Assembly: GCF_027451485.1 (NCBI RefSeq)
Contig: NZ_DAIDJE010000186.1
Span: 1 to 57,236 of the forward strand
Direction: 5' to 3'
Source: Bradyrhizobium sp.
GTDB taxonomy: Bacteria; Pseudomonadota; Alphaproteobacteria; Rhizobiales; Xanthobacteraceae
Length of the DNA: 57,236 nucleotides
Numbering within the stretch: position 1 is the first letter of the stretch; every line of letters begins with the position of its first letter. Both the position numbers and the translations under genes were made by a program. A model generated the notes under the pieces. The model saw only the letters and a program-made list of their open reading frames with translations. It was not told the DNA's origin and ran no database searches. Below, piece by piece: positions 22,024-29,764 of the stretch.

Positions 22024-22467
22024 TCAGCGCGACAATGGCCGAGCGTGGGATAGCCGGCGGAGCGTCGGGCCCTCCGACCCGGTCACGATTCGGCGATAGA
22101 AACAACTGGTTTGGCCTGTGTGACAACAGCCGCCGTCGCCCGCGACGCGCACCTTGAGCCAGACCGCGTCCTGATCACAGTCGATGCGCAGTTCCTCGAC
22201 CTGCTGGATCTGCCCGCTGGTCGCGCCCTTATGCCAGAGACGCTGGCGGGACCGGCTCCAGTACCAGGCCTGGCCGGTCTCGATCGTCGTGTTCAACGCC
22301 TCCGCATTCATCCACGCCAGCATCAGCACCACTCCGCTCGCGACGTCTGTCGCGACAGCGGGAATGAGCCCGTCCTCATTGAACCCTGGCAATAGGGCCG
22401 AGCATTCTTCGATCATCTCCGTAGGGTCCGCTCTTAATGGGTCAGGTCGCTGATCTTCCAGTGGCAT
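22024..22467 (-). CDS. hisI: phosphoribosyl-AMP cyclohydrolase (HisI) paralogue
   Basis: This 147-residue enzyme opens the purine ring of phosphoribosyl-AMP in histidine biosynthesis. The signature segments are [26 protein letters not shown], the Asp-rich metal site IDCDQDA, and [14 protein letters not shown] with the zinc cysteines. All key residues are present, so it should be active. It lies alone, not with other his genes, downstream of a MerF-like gene and a MerR-type operator. This suggests a spare copy expressed under metal stress. Confidence 0.92.
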   Translation of the reverse strand: MPLEDQRPDPLRADPTEMIEECSALLPGFNEDGLIPAVATDVASGVVLMLAWMNAEALNTTIETGQAWYWSRSRQRLWHKGATSGQIQQVEELRIDCDQDAVWLKVRVAGDGGCCHTGQTSCFYRRIVTGSEGPTLRRLSHARPLSR

Positions 22468-22562
22468 GTGGCATTTCTTGATTGGGACGTACCAGTTCTA
22501 TGGATGATCGTCCGGCCTGAGCGATCGCCACCGTGCGCTGCGGACCGCCCGAATCGTTGCGA

Positions 22563-22877
22563 TTAACGGGTCCGCCGTTCGTTCGCAGGCTTGACGACAT
22601 CAAGCTCGACGTCCTGCCGCGCCTCAGATACATCGCATGCGCAAGTCGGGCCCGCTTCCACTCGATTGGATGAAGCCCTGCGCCAACGCATCACGGCGTA
22701 GCCGATCGCCGCGGCCAAGAATGCCAGCACGGCGGTCAATGCAAGACCCTGTCCGCTAAGCCAGCCCACGACACCACCTACTGCCGAGCCGATAAAAATC
22801 GGCCCAAGGCAGCAAAGCGCGACCAATGGCGCGACGAGAATCGCGGTCATAAGCCCGGCTGCTGGCTTTTCGTTCAC
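22563..22877 (-). CDS. MerF/MerT-like small membrane protein with vicinal cysteines
   Basis: This 104-residue protein has two hydrophobic helices and a cytosolic tail. A Cys-Cys pair sits in the first helix (VALCCLGPIFIGSAVGG), the arrangement used by MerF/MerT to relay Hg(II). Two more cysteines (PTCACD) follow the second helix. The start is a GTG with a GAGG site. It is not a close MerF but is likely a metal-ion transport protein. hisI lies 95 bases downstream on the same strand. Confidence 0.7.
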   Translation of the reverse strand: MNEKPAAGLMTAILVAPLVALCCLGPIFIGSAVGGVVGWLSGQGLALTAVLAFLAAAIGYAVMRWRRASSNRVEAGPTCACDVSEARQDVELDVVKPANERRTR

Positions 22878-22964
22878 GACACCTCACTTTCCGCGCTGGT
22901 GGCGCCGCCAAGTCATCTGTGCGGCGCTGCTCGTTGGTTCACATTGACGATCGTCACATCAGAA

Positions 22965-22995
22965 CTGCTACACCCTGTACTAAATACAGGGTCAA
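22965..22995 (-). promoter_or_regulatory. MerR-family promoter/operator for the MerF-like/hisI pair
   Basis: On the minus strand TTGACC (22990-22995) is the -35. It is followed by the dyad ACCCTGTATTTAGTACAGGGT and a weak -10 around GTAGCAGT. The dyad fills a long spacer, as in all MerR-type promoters, but its half-site (ACCCTGTA) differs from the ZntR-type sites at 15925 and 20039 and from the mer operator at 25091. The region from 22996 to 23180 shows nothing else. Confidence 0.7.
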
Positions 22996-23180
22996 TACGG
23001 AAAGTTTGATCCGATTGGCTGGCCCCCGGCTTCACCATGTTCGCGCCCGCGCTCCTGGGTTGGTGCATCGCCGACGAAGCGCATAGCTACGTCGAAGCTC
23101 CGCGCGTGCCAGTGCGGTGTCCTTTAACGAGTAGAGCCAGATGAATCCGTCCTCGGTGATTCCAGAAGACGCGAAGGCAT

Positions 23181-24527
23181 TCAGAGCATGTAGCCGATAT
23201 CCGAGGCGCCGGTGGGATACGCGAACATCGTCGTCTTCAGATTGTCGGCCGTTAGGTCGTGGCGGATCGCAAGGGCAAACAGATTGATCACTTCATCGGC
23301 GTGCGGTCCGACAAGATGTGCGCCTAGGATACGTCCGGTGTCGTCCTCCACCATCACCTTGAAGCCATAGGTCTTCTCTGCGGCCTGGCGGGCGGTAAAC
23401 CACTCGGACGCCTTCTGGGACTTGGTTTGGAATTTCAGGCCCTGCTGACGTGCTTGGTCCTCGCTCAGTCCGACAGCAGCGATCGGCGGGATCGTGAAGG
23501 CCACGCTCGGCACACCGCGATAGTCGGCTGTATGCCGATTGCCCTCCAGAAGGTTAGCGGCGACCACCTTGGCGTCGTGGCTAGAGACAGGAGTGAGCGG
23601 CGGCCCCTTCTGTGCCGCATCTCCGGCGGCGTACACGGCTGGGTTGGAGACGCTCTGCAGGTGCTCATTCAGCTTGAGCCGGTCGTTCTCCGTGGCGATG
23701 CCGCCGACCTCAAGATCAAGCCCGTCCAGCGAGGGTGCCCGGCCGGCCGCATGAACAACGAGGTCGGCCTCAAAGATTGCGCCTCCACCTTCTGATGAGG
23801 TGTGGACGACAAAGCCCGCTCCCTTCTTCTCAATCGCCTCTACAGTGGTCCGCAGGCGCACATCGACCCCGATCTCGGCGAATTTGTCCATGAGCCAGCC
23901 GACAAGGTCAGGATCAAAGTGCGTGAGCATCCGCTCGCCACGTTGAAGAATGGTCACTTGCGCGCCTGCGCGAGCGGCGATGTGGGAGAATTCTGACGCT
24001 ATATAGCCGCCGCCGACCAACACGATGCGTTGGGGCAGCCGCTCCATTGCCAGAAAGTCCTCATTGGTGACGAAATACTCTTCACCGGGAATGTGCAGCT
24101 TTATCGGCTCGGCGCCCGCAGCAATCAAAACGTGACGGGCTTCAAGGCTCTCGCCACCCACTGTCAGACTGTTCTGGCCTACGAAGCGCGCATGACCGTG
24201 ATAGCTATGGATGCCCTTTTCTTCGTAACGGTGTTCGTGCTTTTTGGGGACCGGGTCGGTGAAGGTACGCTTGAAGGCGATCAGTTCGGACCAGGCGATA
24301 TGGACGTCGCCGGCAACGCCATTACCGCTCATGCGCCGGACATGGTCGACAGCCGAGGCGCCGCCGACAAGCATCTTTTTCGGGTCGCAGCCCCGCAGGG
24401 CGCAGGTGCCTCCGAAAGGCCGGTGGTCGATGACAGCCACGCTCCAGCCCGCTGCGCGGACGCGCATCGCGGCGGCCATGGCTGCCGTGCCGGTTCCTAT
24501 GACTACAAGGTCGAATTGGTTCGCCAT
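23181..24527 (-). CDS. pyridine nucleotide-disulfide oxidoreductase (mercuric/glutathione reductase-like)
   Basis: This 448-residue flavoprotein has an FAD motif at the N-terminus (VVIGTGTAAMAAA) and redox cysteines in GGTCALRGCDPKK. It also has an NAD(P)H motif (VLVGGGYIASEFSHI) and the FAD site VYAAGDA. The C-terminal dimerisation domain lacks the vicinal Cys pair that MerA needs to bind Hg(II), so it is not a standard mercuric reductase. Family members reduce glutathione-like or other disulfides. It lies 100 bases downstream of merR on the same strand and is likely induced with it. Confidence 0.88.
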   Translation of the reverse strand: MANQFDLVVIGTGTAAMAAAMRVRAAGWSVAVIDHRPFGGTCALRGCDPKKMLVGGASAVDHVRRMSGNGVAGDVHIAWSELIAFKRTFTDPVPKKHEHRYEEKGIHSYHGHARFVGQNSLTVGGESLEARHVLIAAGAEPIKLHIPGEEYFVTNEDFLAMERLPQRIVLVGGGYIASEFSHIAARAGAQVTILQRGERMLTHFDPDLVGWLMDKFAEIGVDVRLRTTVEAIEKKGAGFVVHTSSEGGGAIFEADLVVHAAGRAPSLDGLDLEVGGIATENDRLKLNEHLQSVSNPAVYAAGDAAQKGPPLTPVSSHDAKVVAANLLEGNRHTADYRGVPSVAFTIPPIAAVGLSEDQARQQGLKFQTKSQKASEWFTARQAAEKTYGFKVMVEDDTGRILGAHLVGPHADEVINLFALAIRHDLTADNLKTTMFAYPTGASDIGYML

Positions 24528-24627
24528 TCGTCTCTCTCCTATTTATTCGTCGTGGGCGCATTGCCGAGCTAACTTTCGCAGCCGCAACTAGGCTTCAACG
24601 GCGAAACGGCCGACAATTTCCGCGGCC

Positions 24628-25071
24628 TCAACGGTGCCCCGCATCGCCAACGTCTGGATATGACGAAAGCGCATCGAGGATCGGGCATTCCGGAATGGCG
24701 TCACCCGAACACCGTGCAGCGGTTTGGGCTAGAATTTTTTCGATCCGTCTGAGGTCTGCGATCTTTGCGCGAACATCACTGAGGTGGTGCTCGGTACGCT
24801 CTTTGACCTCCGCGCACGTCTGTTTGCCGCCGTCGACCAACTCTAAAAGGCCGCGGATTTCCTCGATGCTGAAACCGAGTTCGCGTCCACGCATGACGAA
24901 GCGGAGGCGCCGGACATGGGCTTCGCTATAAACGCGGTAGTCGTTAGCGCTGCGCGGCGGCTCGGGAAGAAGCCCAATTTTTTCGTAGTAGCGGACTGTC
25001 TCTAAATTAGAGCCCGTCTGACGCGCCAACTCACTACGTTTGAAACCTCGTCCGATAGCGCGATCCGTCAT
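24628..25071 (-). CDS. merR: MerR mercury-responsive regulator
   Basis: This 147-residue MerR has the DNA-binding region KRSELARQTGSNLETVRYYE. The three Hg-binding cysteines are C86 (KQTCAE), C121 (ARCSG) and C129 (PECPI), corresponding to C82/C117/C126 of Tn501 MerR. The ATG (MTDRAIG) is taken rather than a TTG two codons earlier. It is divergent from merTPFAB, with a shared operator between them. It would repress without Hg(II) and activate the mer operon with it. Confidence 0.95.
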   Translation of the reverse strand: MTDRAIGRGFKRSELARQTGSNLETVRYYEKIGLLPEPPRSANDYRVYSEAHVRRLRFVMRGRELGFSIEEIRGLLELVDGGKQTCAEVKERTEHHLSDVRAKIADLRRIEKILAQTAARCSGDAIPECPILDALSSYPDVGDAGHR

Positions 25072-25086
25072 GGCCAAAAAAACCTC

Positions 25087-25116
25087 TTGAGTCTGTAGTG
25101 ACTACAGACCTTATCG
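25087..25116 (+). promoter_or_regulatory. mer operon promoter/operator (MerR site)
   Basis: TTGAGT (25087-25092) and TATCGT (25112-25117) form -35 and -10 elements with the 19-bp spacer typical of MerR promoters. The spacer holds the near-perfect dyad GTCTGTAGT-G-ACTACAGAC at 25091-25109. It lies between merR (leftward) and merT (rightward). Confidence 0.88.
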
Positions 25117-25149
25117 TGTGTCCGACTCGAATTGAAGGGCATTTTTTTC

Positions 25150-25542
25150 ATGAGCGATATCAGTACCAAACTGGTCGACTCGCCGGATGCGGGAAAGGTT
25201 AAGGCGCAGGGGTGGCTTGCAGCTGGTGGGATCATCGGCGCGATCCTTGCGTCTAGCTGCTGCGTTGTACCTTTCGCCTTGTTCACGTTGGGAATCAGCG
25301 GCGCCTGGATTAGTAACCTGACGGCCCTCGAGCCCTATCAGCCCATCTTTGCCGCCGTGACGATTGGTTTCCTAGGCTACGGATTCTATCTCGTTTACCG
25401 GAAGCCCAAAGGCGCCTGCGCCGAAGGCTCCTACTGCGCCAAACCCAGCTCGGGTCGCATCGCAAAGATCGGGCTTTGGACGGCTACTGTGCTCGTTATC
25501 GTCGCACTCGGCTTCCCGAAACTGGCGCCCTTGTTCCTCTGA
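25150..25542 (+). CDS. merT: mercuric ion transporter MerT
   Basis: This 130-residue inner-membrane protein has three helices. It carries the vicinal pair SSCCVVPF in helix 1 and a second Cys pair in the cytoplasmic loop (GACAEGSYCAKP). It takes Hg(II) from MerP and moves it to the cytoplasm for MerA. The ATG at MSDISTK is chosen; a TTG six codons earlier is possible. It is the first gene of the mer operon behind the MerR-controlled promoter. Confidence 0.94.
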   Translation: MSDISTKLVDSPDAGKVKAQGWLAAGGIIGAILASSCCVVPFALFTLGISGAWISNLTALEPYQPIFAAVTIGFLGYGFYLVYRKPKGACAEGSYCAKPSSGRIAKIGLWTATVLVIVALGFPKLAPLFL

Positions 25543-25571
25543 TCGACCGCTTAATCTGAAGGAGAAAACCT

Positions 25572-25871
25572 ATGTTCCGACGTATCCTCGCAGCGACTGC
25601 GCTTATTGCCATGCTTTCGCCTTTTGCGGCCCAAGCCGCCGAAAGAACCGTTGTCCTAAACGTCGATAACGCGACGTGCGAACTCTGCGCCCCGATTGTC
25701 AAGAAAACGCTCTCCCGCGTCTCAGGCGTAAAGGCAGTAGTGGTCCAGGAGGCGAACGGAACGTCGGCCGCAGTGGCAACGGTCACTTTCGACGATGCGG
25801 TCACTAATGTCGCGACCCTCATTGCGGCGTCGACCAATGCCGGATATCCGGCGCGCGCGACAAAAGGCTGA
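25572..25871 (+). CDS. merP: periplasmic mercury-binding protein MerP
   Basis: This 99-residue periplasmic Hg(II)-binding protein has a signal peptide ending at AAQAAE and one HMA domain. The site is NATCELC instead of the usual GMTCxxC, with both cysteines kept. It captures Hg(II) and passes it to MerT/MerF. A GGAGAAA ribosome site precedes the ATG. Confidence 0.93.
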   Translation: MFRRILAATALIAMLSPFAAQAAERTVVLNVDNATCELCAPIVKKTLSRVSGVKAVVVQEANGTSAAVATVTFDDAVTNVATLIAASTNAGYPARATKG

Positions 25872-25875
25872 TGAC

Positions 25876-26136
25876 GTGAATAGTCGCACCCTTTTTCGAA
25901 CCGGCAGCATTGGGGCGGTCGTGGCGGCGCTCTGCTGCGCGACTCCAATCCTTGGGATTGTGCTGGGAGCGATCGGGCTCTCGGCGCTCGCGGGCAAGGC
26001 CGATTATGTCCTGATTCCGGTTCTTGTCGTCTCGCTCGGGCTGGTGGGGATCGGGCTCTATCGACGCAACACATCTGCCTCAGCTGGCCCTGACTGCTGC
26101 GAGACGGATAAGAACACAGGAAAGTTCAAGTCATGA
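25876..26136 (+). CDS. merF: mercury transporter MerF
   Basis: This 86-residue two-helix membrane protein has the Cys pair ALCCATP in helix 1 and GPDCCET in the C-terminal tail, the two MerF pairs. The start is a GTG (VNSRTLFR) four bases after merP. It overlaps merA by four bases (ATGA). It gives a second Hg(II) import route next to MerT. Confidence 0.92.
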   Translation: MNSRTLFRTGSIGAVVAALCCATPILGIVLGAIGLSALAGKADYVLIPVLVVSLGLVGIGLYRRNTSASAGPDCCETDKNTGKFKS

Positions 26137-27566
26137 GTGATTGCTGCGCTCCGAGCGCAAAGAACGGGAACGGCCGCTACGATCTCATCGTCGTCGGCGC
26201 CGGCTCGGCCGGGTTCTCGGCCGCGATTACGGCGGCCGAACAAGGGGCGCACGTTGCGTTGATCGGCCACGGCACGATCGGAGGGACGTGCGTCAATGTC
26301 GGCTGCGTCCCGTCGAAGGCCCTTATCCGGGCCGCAGAAGCGGTGCACCACGCCAACGCCGCACCCAGGTTTGCCGGGATCGCCGCGCAGGCGCGGGTGG
26401 CAGACTGGGGTGCGCAGGTCGATCAAAAGGATGCACTGGTCGCGGGGCTGCGTCAGGCGAAGTACGCCGATCTCCTGCCATCTTACAACAACATCGCATA
26501 TCATGAAGGCCGTGCCCGCCTCGTCGATGGCGGCGTCGACGCCGGTGGCAAGCGTTTCGCGGCGGATCGTATCATCATTGCCACCGGGACCCGGCCGGCG
26601 TTGCCGGCGATCCCGGGCATAACGGACATCTCAATCCTCGATAGCACCACGGCGCTGGAGCTGACCGCGCTGCCACGCTCGATGATCGTGCTCGGCGGTG
26701 GCTATATCGGCGCTGAGCTCGCGCAAACCTTTGCTCGAGTGGGAGTCGAGGTGACGCTTGTCTTCCGCAGCCGCCTCCTGCCGGAAGCAGAGCCTGAGAT
26801 CGGGGCGGCCCTCGCCGGTTATCTCGCCGACGAAGGTATCAAGGTCGTCGGCGGTGTGACCTACGAGTCGATCCGTCGGACGGAGGATGGCGTCGCGCTC
26901 ACGGTGATTCGGGAAGAACACCCAGAGACGCTTGCGGCCGAGCAGGTTCTCGTTGCGACCGGTCGTGCCCCGAACACCGAAAGCCTTGGCCTTCCAGAAG
27001 CAGGGATCACCCGGACGCCTGTGGGCGCGATCGTGGTCGATGACCGGATGCGCACTTCCAAAGCTGGCGTTTATGCGGCCGGCGATGTGACGGGCAGGGA
27101 CCAGTTTGTCTACATGGCGGCCTATGGCGCAAAGCTCGCGGCAAAGAATGCGCTCAACGGCGACAGCCTCCGCTACGACAACTCGGCGATGCCTGCGGTA
27201 GTCTTCACCGATCCGCAGGTCGGAAGCGTCGGCCTCACGGAAGCGCAGGCGCGTGCCGCCGACTACAGTGTCCGCACTTCGGTGCTTTCGCTCGACAACG
27301 TGCCTCGCGCGCTCGCGGCCCGGGATACACGCGGGCTGATCAAGCTTGTGGCGGACGGCGACACACGCAGGCTGCTTGGCGCACACATCCTTGCGCCTGA
27401 AGGCGCGGACAGTATCCAGACGGCGACGATGGCGATTCGTGGCGGTCTAACAATCGATGACCTCGCGGAGACGATCTTCCCGTATTTGACCACAGTCGAA
27501 GGGCTCAAGCTTGCAGCGCAGACATTCGACAGGGATGTCAAGAAGCTGTCCTGCTGCGCGGGCTGA
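26133..27566 (+). CDS. merA: mercuric reductase MerA (short form)
   Basis: This 477-residue flavoenzyme reduces Hg(II) to volatile Hg(0) with NADPH. It has the FAD motif VVGAGSAGFSA and redox centre GGTCVNVGC (C53, C58). It also has the NADPH motif VLGGGYIGAE, the second FAD site YAAGDVTG and the C-terminal Hg-binding pair SCCAG (C474, C475). The N-terminal MerP-like HMA domain found in long MerA forms is absent; a short Cys-Cys segment (MSDCCAP) is at the start instead. It overlaps merF and precedes merB. Confidence 0.97.
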   Translation: MSDCCAPSAKNGNGRYDLIVVGAGSAGFSAAITAAEQGAHVALIGHGTIGGTCVNVGCVPSKALIRAAEAVHHANAAPRFAGIAAQARVADWGAQVDQKDALVAGLRQAKYADLLPSYNNIAYHEGRARLVDGGVDAGGKRFAADRIIIATGTRPALPAIPGITDISILDSTTALELTALPRSMIVLGGGYIGAELAQTFARVGVEVTLVFRSRLLPEAEPEIGAALAGYLADEGIKVVGGVTYESIRRTEDGVALTVIREEHPETLAAEQVLVATGRAPNTESLGLPEAGITRTPVGAIVVDDRMRTSKAGVYAAGDVTGRDQFVYMAAYGAKLAAKNALNGDSLRYDNSAMPAVVFTDPQVGSVGLTEAQARAADYSVRTSVLSLDNVPRALAARDTRGLIKLVADGDTRRLLGAHILAPEGADSIQTATMAIRGGLTIDDLAETIFPYLTTVEGLKLAAQTFDRDVKKLSCCAG

Positions 27567-27599
27567 CGATTGGCCAAACGATCAGTCGAGGAAGATGTG

Positions 27600-28421
27600 A
27601 TGGCGATCGACGCGACAACATCGGAAGAGCTCAGTGTCGAGATCAGGCCGGGCGTATGCCGCCCGGACTGGTCGGCCGTTACCACGCCGGCCGCGCGGCA
27701 TGCGCTCAGCGGGCGCATGGCGGCGCGGGCTGGACTTTTGGACAAGTGGTCGCAGGCGCTCGAACCGAATGAGGATCTGGTGTGGCGGATGGCCCTCGAC
27801 CTTTACGCCGAGAACGGTCGGCCGCCTCGCGCTAGCGAGATCGCCGCCTGCTCGGACATCTCTGCGGAACGCGTGCGCGTCGTTCTGCACAAGCTGCAAC
27901 TGCGCGATCTCGTGGGCCTTGAACCCGGCACAGACGCGATCCGCTATGCCTACCCTTTCACGGAGACACAGACAGGTCACCACGTCGCACTGAAGAGCCA
28001 CACCTTGAACAGCCTCTGCGCCATCGACGCGCTCGGGGTCGGTAGAATGTATCGCAGCGACGTCACGGTCGAGTCCCGCTGCCAGCTAAGTGGTGGGAGC
28101 GTCCGGGTGACGACAGGCGATGAGGGTCGTACCTTGCGTAACGTGTCGCCGGCTGGCGCCGTAGTCTGGTACGACTTTGCCTATGAAGAAGGAGGTGCGG
28201 CGGCAAACTCTTGTTGCCCGTCGATCGCCTTCTTCTGTTCGGAAGAGAAATTGCAGCGTTGGCTTGATCAGCAGACGCCGCCGCGACACGGCGTCGTGTT
28301 GTCGATTGAAGAGGCCCTGGAAGTAGGCCGTGCGATCTTTGGTCCAGTTCTGACAGTGCCTAGCGCAGCGTCGGAGGAAGAGTCGAGCGCATCTTCCAAG
28401 TTGAGGAAGGCGCTTCGCTGA
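27600..28421 (+). CDS. merB: organomercurial lyase MerB
   Basis: This 273-residue alkylmercury lyase splits C-Hg bonds and hands Hg(II) to MerA. The catalytic Cys-x-x-Asp is in LCAID (C140, D143), and the second Cys is in NSCCPSIAFF. An N-terminal winged-helix part and the MerB domain are both recognisable. A GAGGAAG site precedes the ATG; an upstream TTG would add ten residues. With merA it gives broad-spectrum mercury resistance. Its stop codon overlaps the first codons of the following lysR frame. Confidence 0.94.
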   Translation: MAIDATTSEELSVEIRPGVCRPDWSAVTTPAARHALSGRMAARAGLLDKWSQALEPNEDLVWRMALDLYAENGRPPRASEIAACSDISAERVRVVLHKLQLRDLVGLEPGTDAIRYAYPFTETQTGHHVALKSHTLNSLCAIDALGVGRMYRSDVTVESRCQLSGGSVRVTTGDEGRTLRNVSPAGAVVWYDFAYEEGGAAANSCCPSIAFFCSEEKLQRWLDQQTPPRHGVVLSIEEALEVGRAIFGPVLTVPSAASEEESSASSKLRKALR

Positions 28422-29359
28422 CAATCGAACTGCGCCATCTTCGCTACTTTATTGCAGCGGCAGAGCGCGGTAGCTTCCGACGCGCGGCGAAGGCGCTTGA
28501 GATTCAGGAGTCCGCCATCAGCCGGCGTATTCGGGATCTGGAAGATAAACTAGGAGCGGCTCTATTCATTCGCCACCATGGTGGTGTCGATCTCACTCAA
28601 GCCGGCCAGAGATTTCTTGTCCGCGCTCGCAAGGCCATCACTCAGATCGGTCATGCCGCCATGGACGTTGGTTCAATTGGGCGCGGCGAAGCGGGCACCG
28701 TGCGCATCGGGATATTTTCGTCGCTTGCATCCGGCTTTCTCGCCGATCTCCTCCGCGCCTATGCTGCGGCAAACCCAACCATCCGCCCCGATCTGATTGA
28801 AGGCGGGCCCTCCGGCCACATCGCCGCGATTCAACGGCATCACCTGGATGTCGCCTTCCTGACCGGTGAGCCGATCGCGGACGGGTGCGATCTGGCGCAT
28901 CTTTGGAATGAGCGTGTCTTCGTAGTATTGCCAAACGACGACGACCTGTCTCGGAATCGCGAGATTTCTTGGACGGACCTGCGAGGCCGACACTTCATCG
29001 TCAGTGAGACCGACCCGGGTCCGGAGATCCACGACTACCTGGTGAAGCACCTCGCTGACCTTGGGCACCACCCCAACGTCGAACGCTGCCGTGTCGGTCG
29101 AGACAACCTGATGAATCTCGTCGCCCTGGGTCAGGGCCTCACGCTGACCAGCGAAGCGACTATCGCGGCGCGCTTTCCCAGCGTCGTTTACCGCCCACTC
29201 AGCGAGGAGATTCTGCCATTCTGCGCGATTTGGTCGCCGCACAATGATAATCCGGCTCTACGGCGGTTGCTGAGCCTAGCCAGAACAATGTCGCGACGAT
29301 CGAACGCCGTCACAGTGCCGGGACTGATCGCTAATTCTGCAACGTCGAGCCTGAGCTAG
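28418..29359 (+). CDS. LysR-family regulator with non-canonical CTG start
   Basis: The frame encodes a full LysR protein of about 313 residues. The N-terminal helix-turn-helix is TIELRHLRYFIAAAERGSF, then RRAAKALEIQESAISRRI, followed by a periplasmic-binding-like effector domain. No ATG, GTG or TTG precedes the helix-turn-helix; the first codon in register is CTG, overlapping the merB stop as CTGA. The first ATG (28661) would remove the DNA-binding domain. Either CTG is used, or the start was lost when the mer segment joined. Tn4371-type elements carry a lysR after the trb genes, and this one converges on the DUF2274 remnant. Confidence 0.7.
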   Translation: MTIELRHLRYFIAAAERGSFRRAAKALEIQESAISRRIRDLEDKLGAALFIRHHGGVDLTQAGQRFLVRARKAITQIGHAAMDVGSIGRGEAGTVRIGIFSSLASGFLADLLRAYAAANPTIRPDLIEGGPSGHIAAIQRHHLDVAFLTGEPIADGCDLAHLWNERVFVVLPNDDDLSRNREISWTDLRGRHFIVSETDPGPEIHDYLVKHLADLGHHPNVERCRVGRDNLMNLVALGQGLTLTSEATIAARFPSVVYRPLSEEILPFCAIWSPHNDNPALRRLLSLARTMSRRSNAVTVPGLIANSATSSLS

Positions 29360-29495
29360 CGGGCGGGTGCCCGCGTTCGCCGTCGCGTCGCGCCTTCGCG
29401 AATCCTCGGTCGGTCGCCATGAATCGCTCGATCATCGGCGGAATCAGCTTCACCGGATCGCCCACGGATCTTCCTGTCTCGCGGGCGAGTACCTG
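29331..29495 (-). pseudogene. C-terminal half of the split ICE DUF2274 gene
   Basis: On the minus strand the 54 codons before a TAG read QVLARETGRSVGDPVKLI and PPMIERFMATDRGFAKARR, the C-terminal half of DUF2274 proteins. The missing N-terminal half is at 35853-36017, directly behind trbI. The two together make about 87 residues, the normal family length. The end overlaps the lysR end by 29 bases tail to tail, which shows the original ICE layout trbI-DUF2274-lysR. Confidence 0.85.
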
Positions 29496-29582
29496 GGCAT
29501 TATCCTGACTCTACGCACGTGTCTCAGACATGTCATGCGGATCAGTCATCAGGGTTGCCGATGAAGCTCGTCAGACGTCCGA

Positions 29583-29747
29583 GTCAAGCGTTCCCGCAGC
29601 GAAGCGAGGACAACGCTTGACGCGGCGGCGACACCATAAACTGGCTATGGGGTGCAGGCGAAGTCCTGCACCCCTGCCACGCGGCGAGCGGGAGAGCGCG
29701 AGGGGAACCCCTCGCATTCTAAATAAAGGGCTTTGCGCCGAAGGCGC
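29583..29747. repeat. cluster of four inverted repeats upstream of the recombinase trio
   Basis: There are four dyads in 165 bases. GTCAAGCGTT pairs with AACGCTTGAC (29583-29621). GGGGTGCAGG and CCTGCACCCC form a perfect 10-bp stem (29649-29674). GCGAGGGG-AA-CCCCTCGC lies at 29698-29715, and GCGCC-GAA-GGCGC at 29735-29747. They sit between the element's left end and its first gene. They could be recombinase binding sites, a terminator block, or a structured single-strand site. Confidence 0.7.
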
Positions 29748-29764
29748 TCCGTTTTGGAGAGCGA

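Noticed and set aside
25140..25152. TTTTTTCAT before merT, similar to the TTTTTCAT-type Tn4371 attachment core (recalled from memory)
   Set aside because: It lies between the mer promoter and merT inside an intact operon, so it cannot be an element boundary; no partner copy was found at a boundary.
28661..29359. LysR gene starting at the first ATG
   Set aside because: This start would remove the entire helix-turn-helix, which is intact upstream in the same frame.
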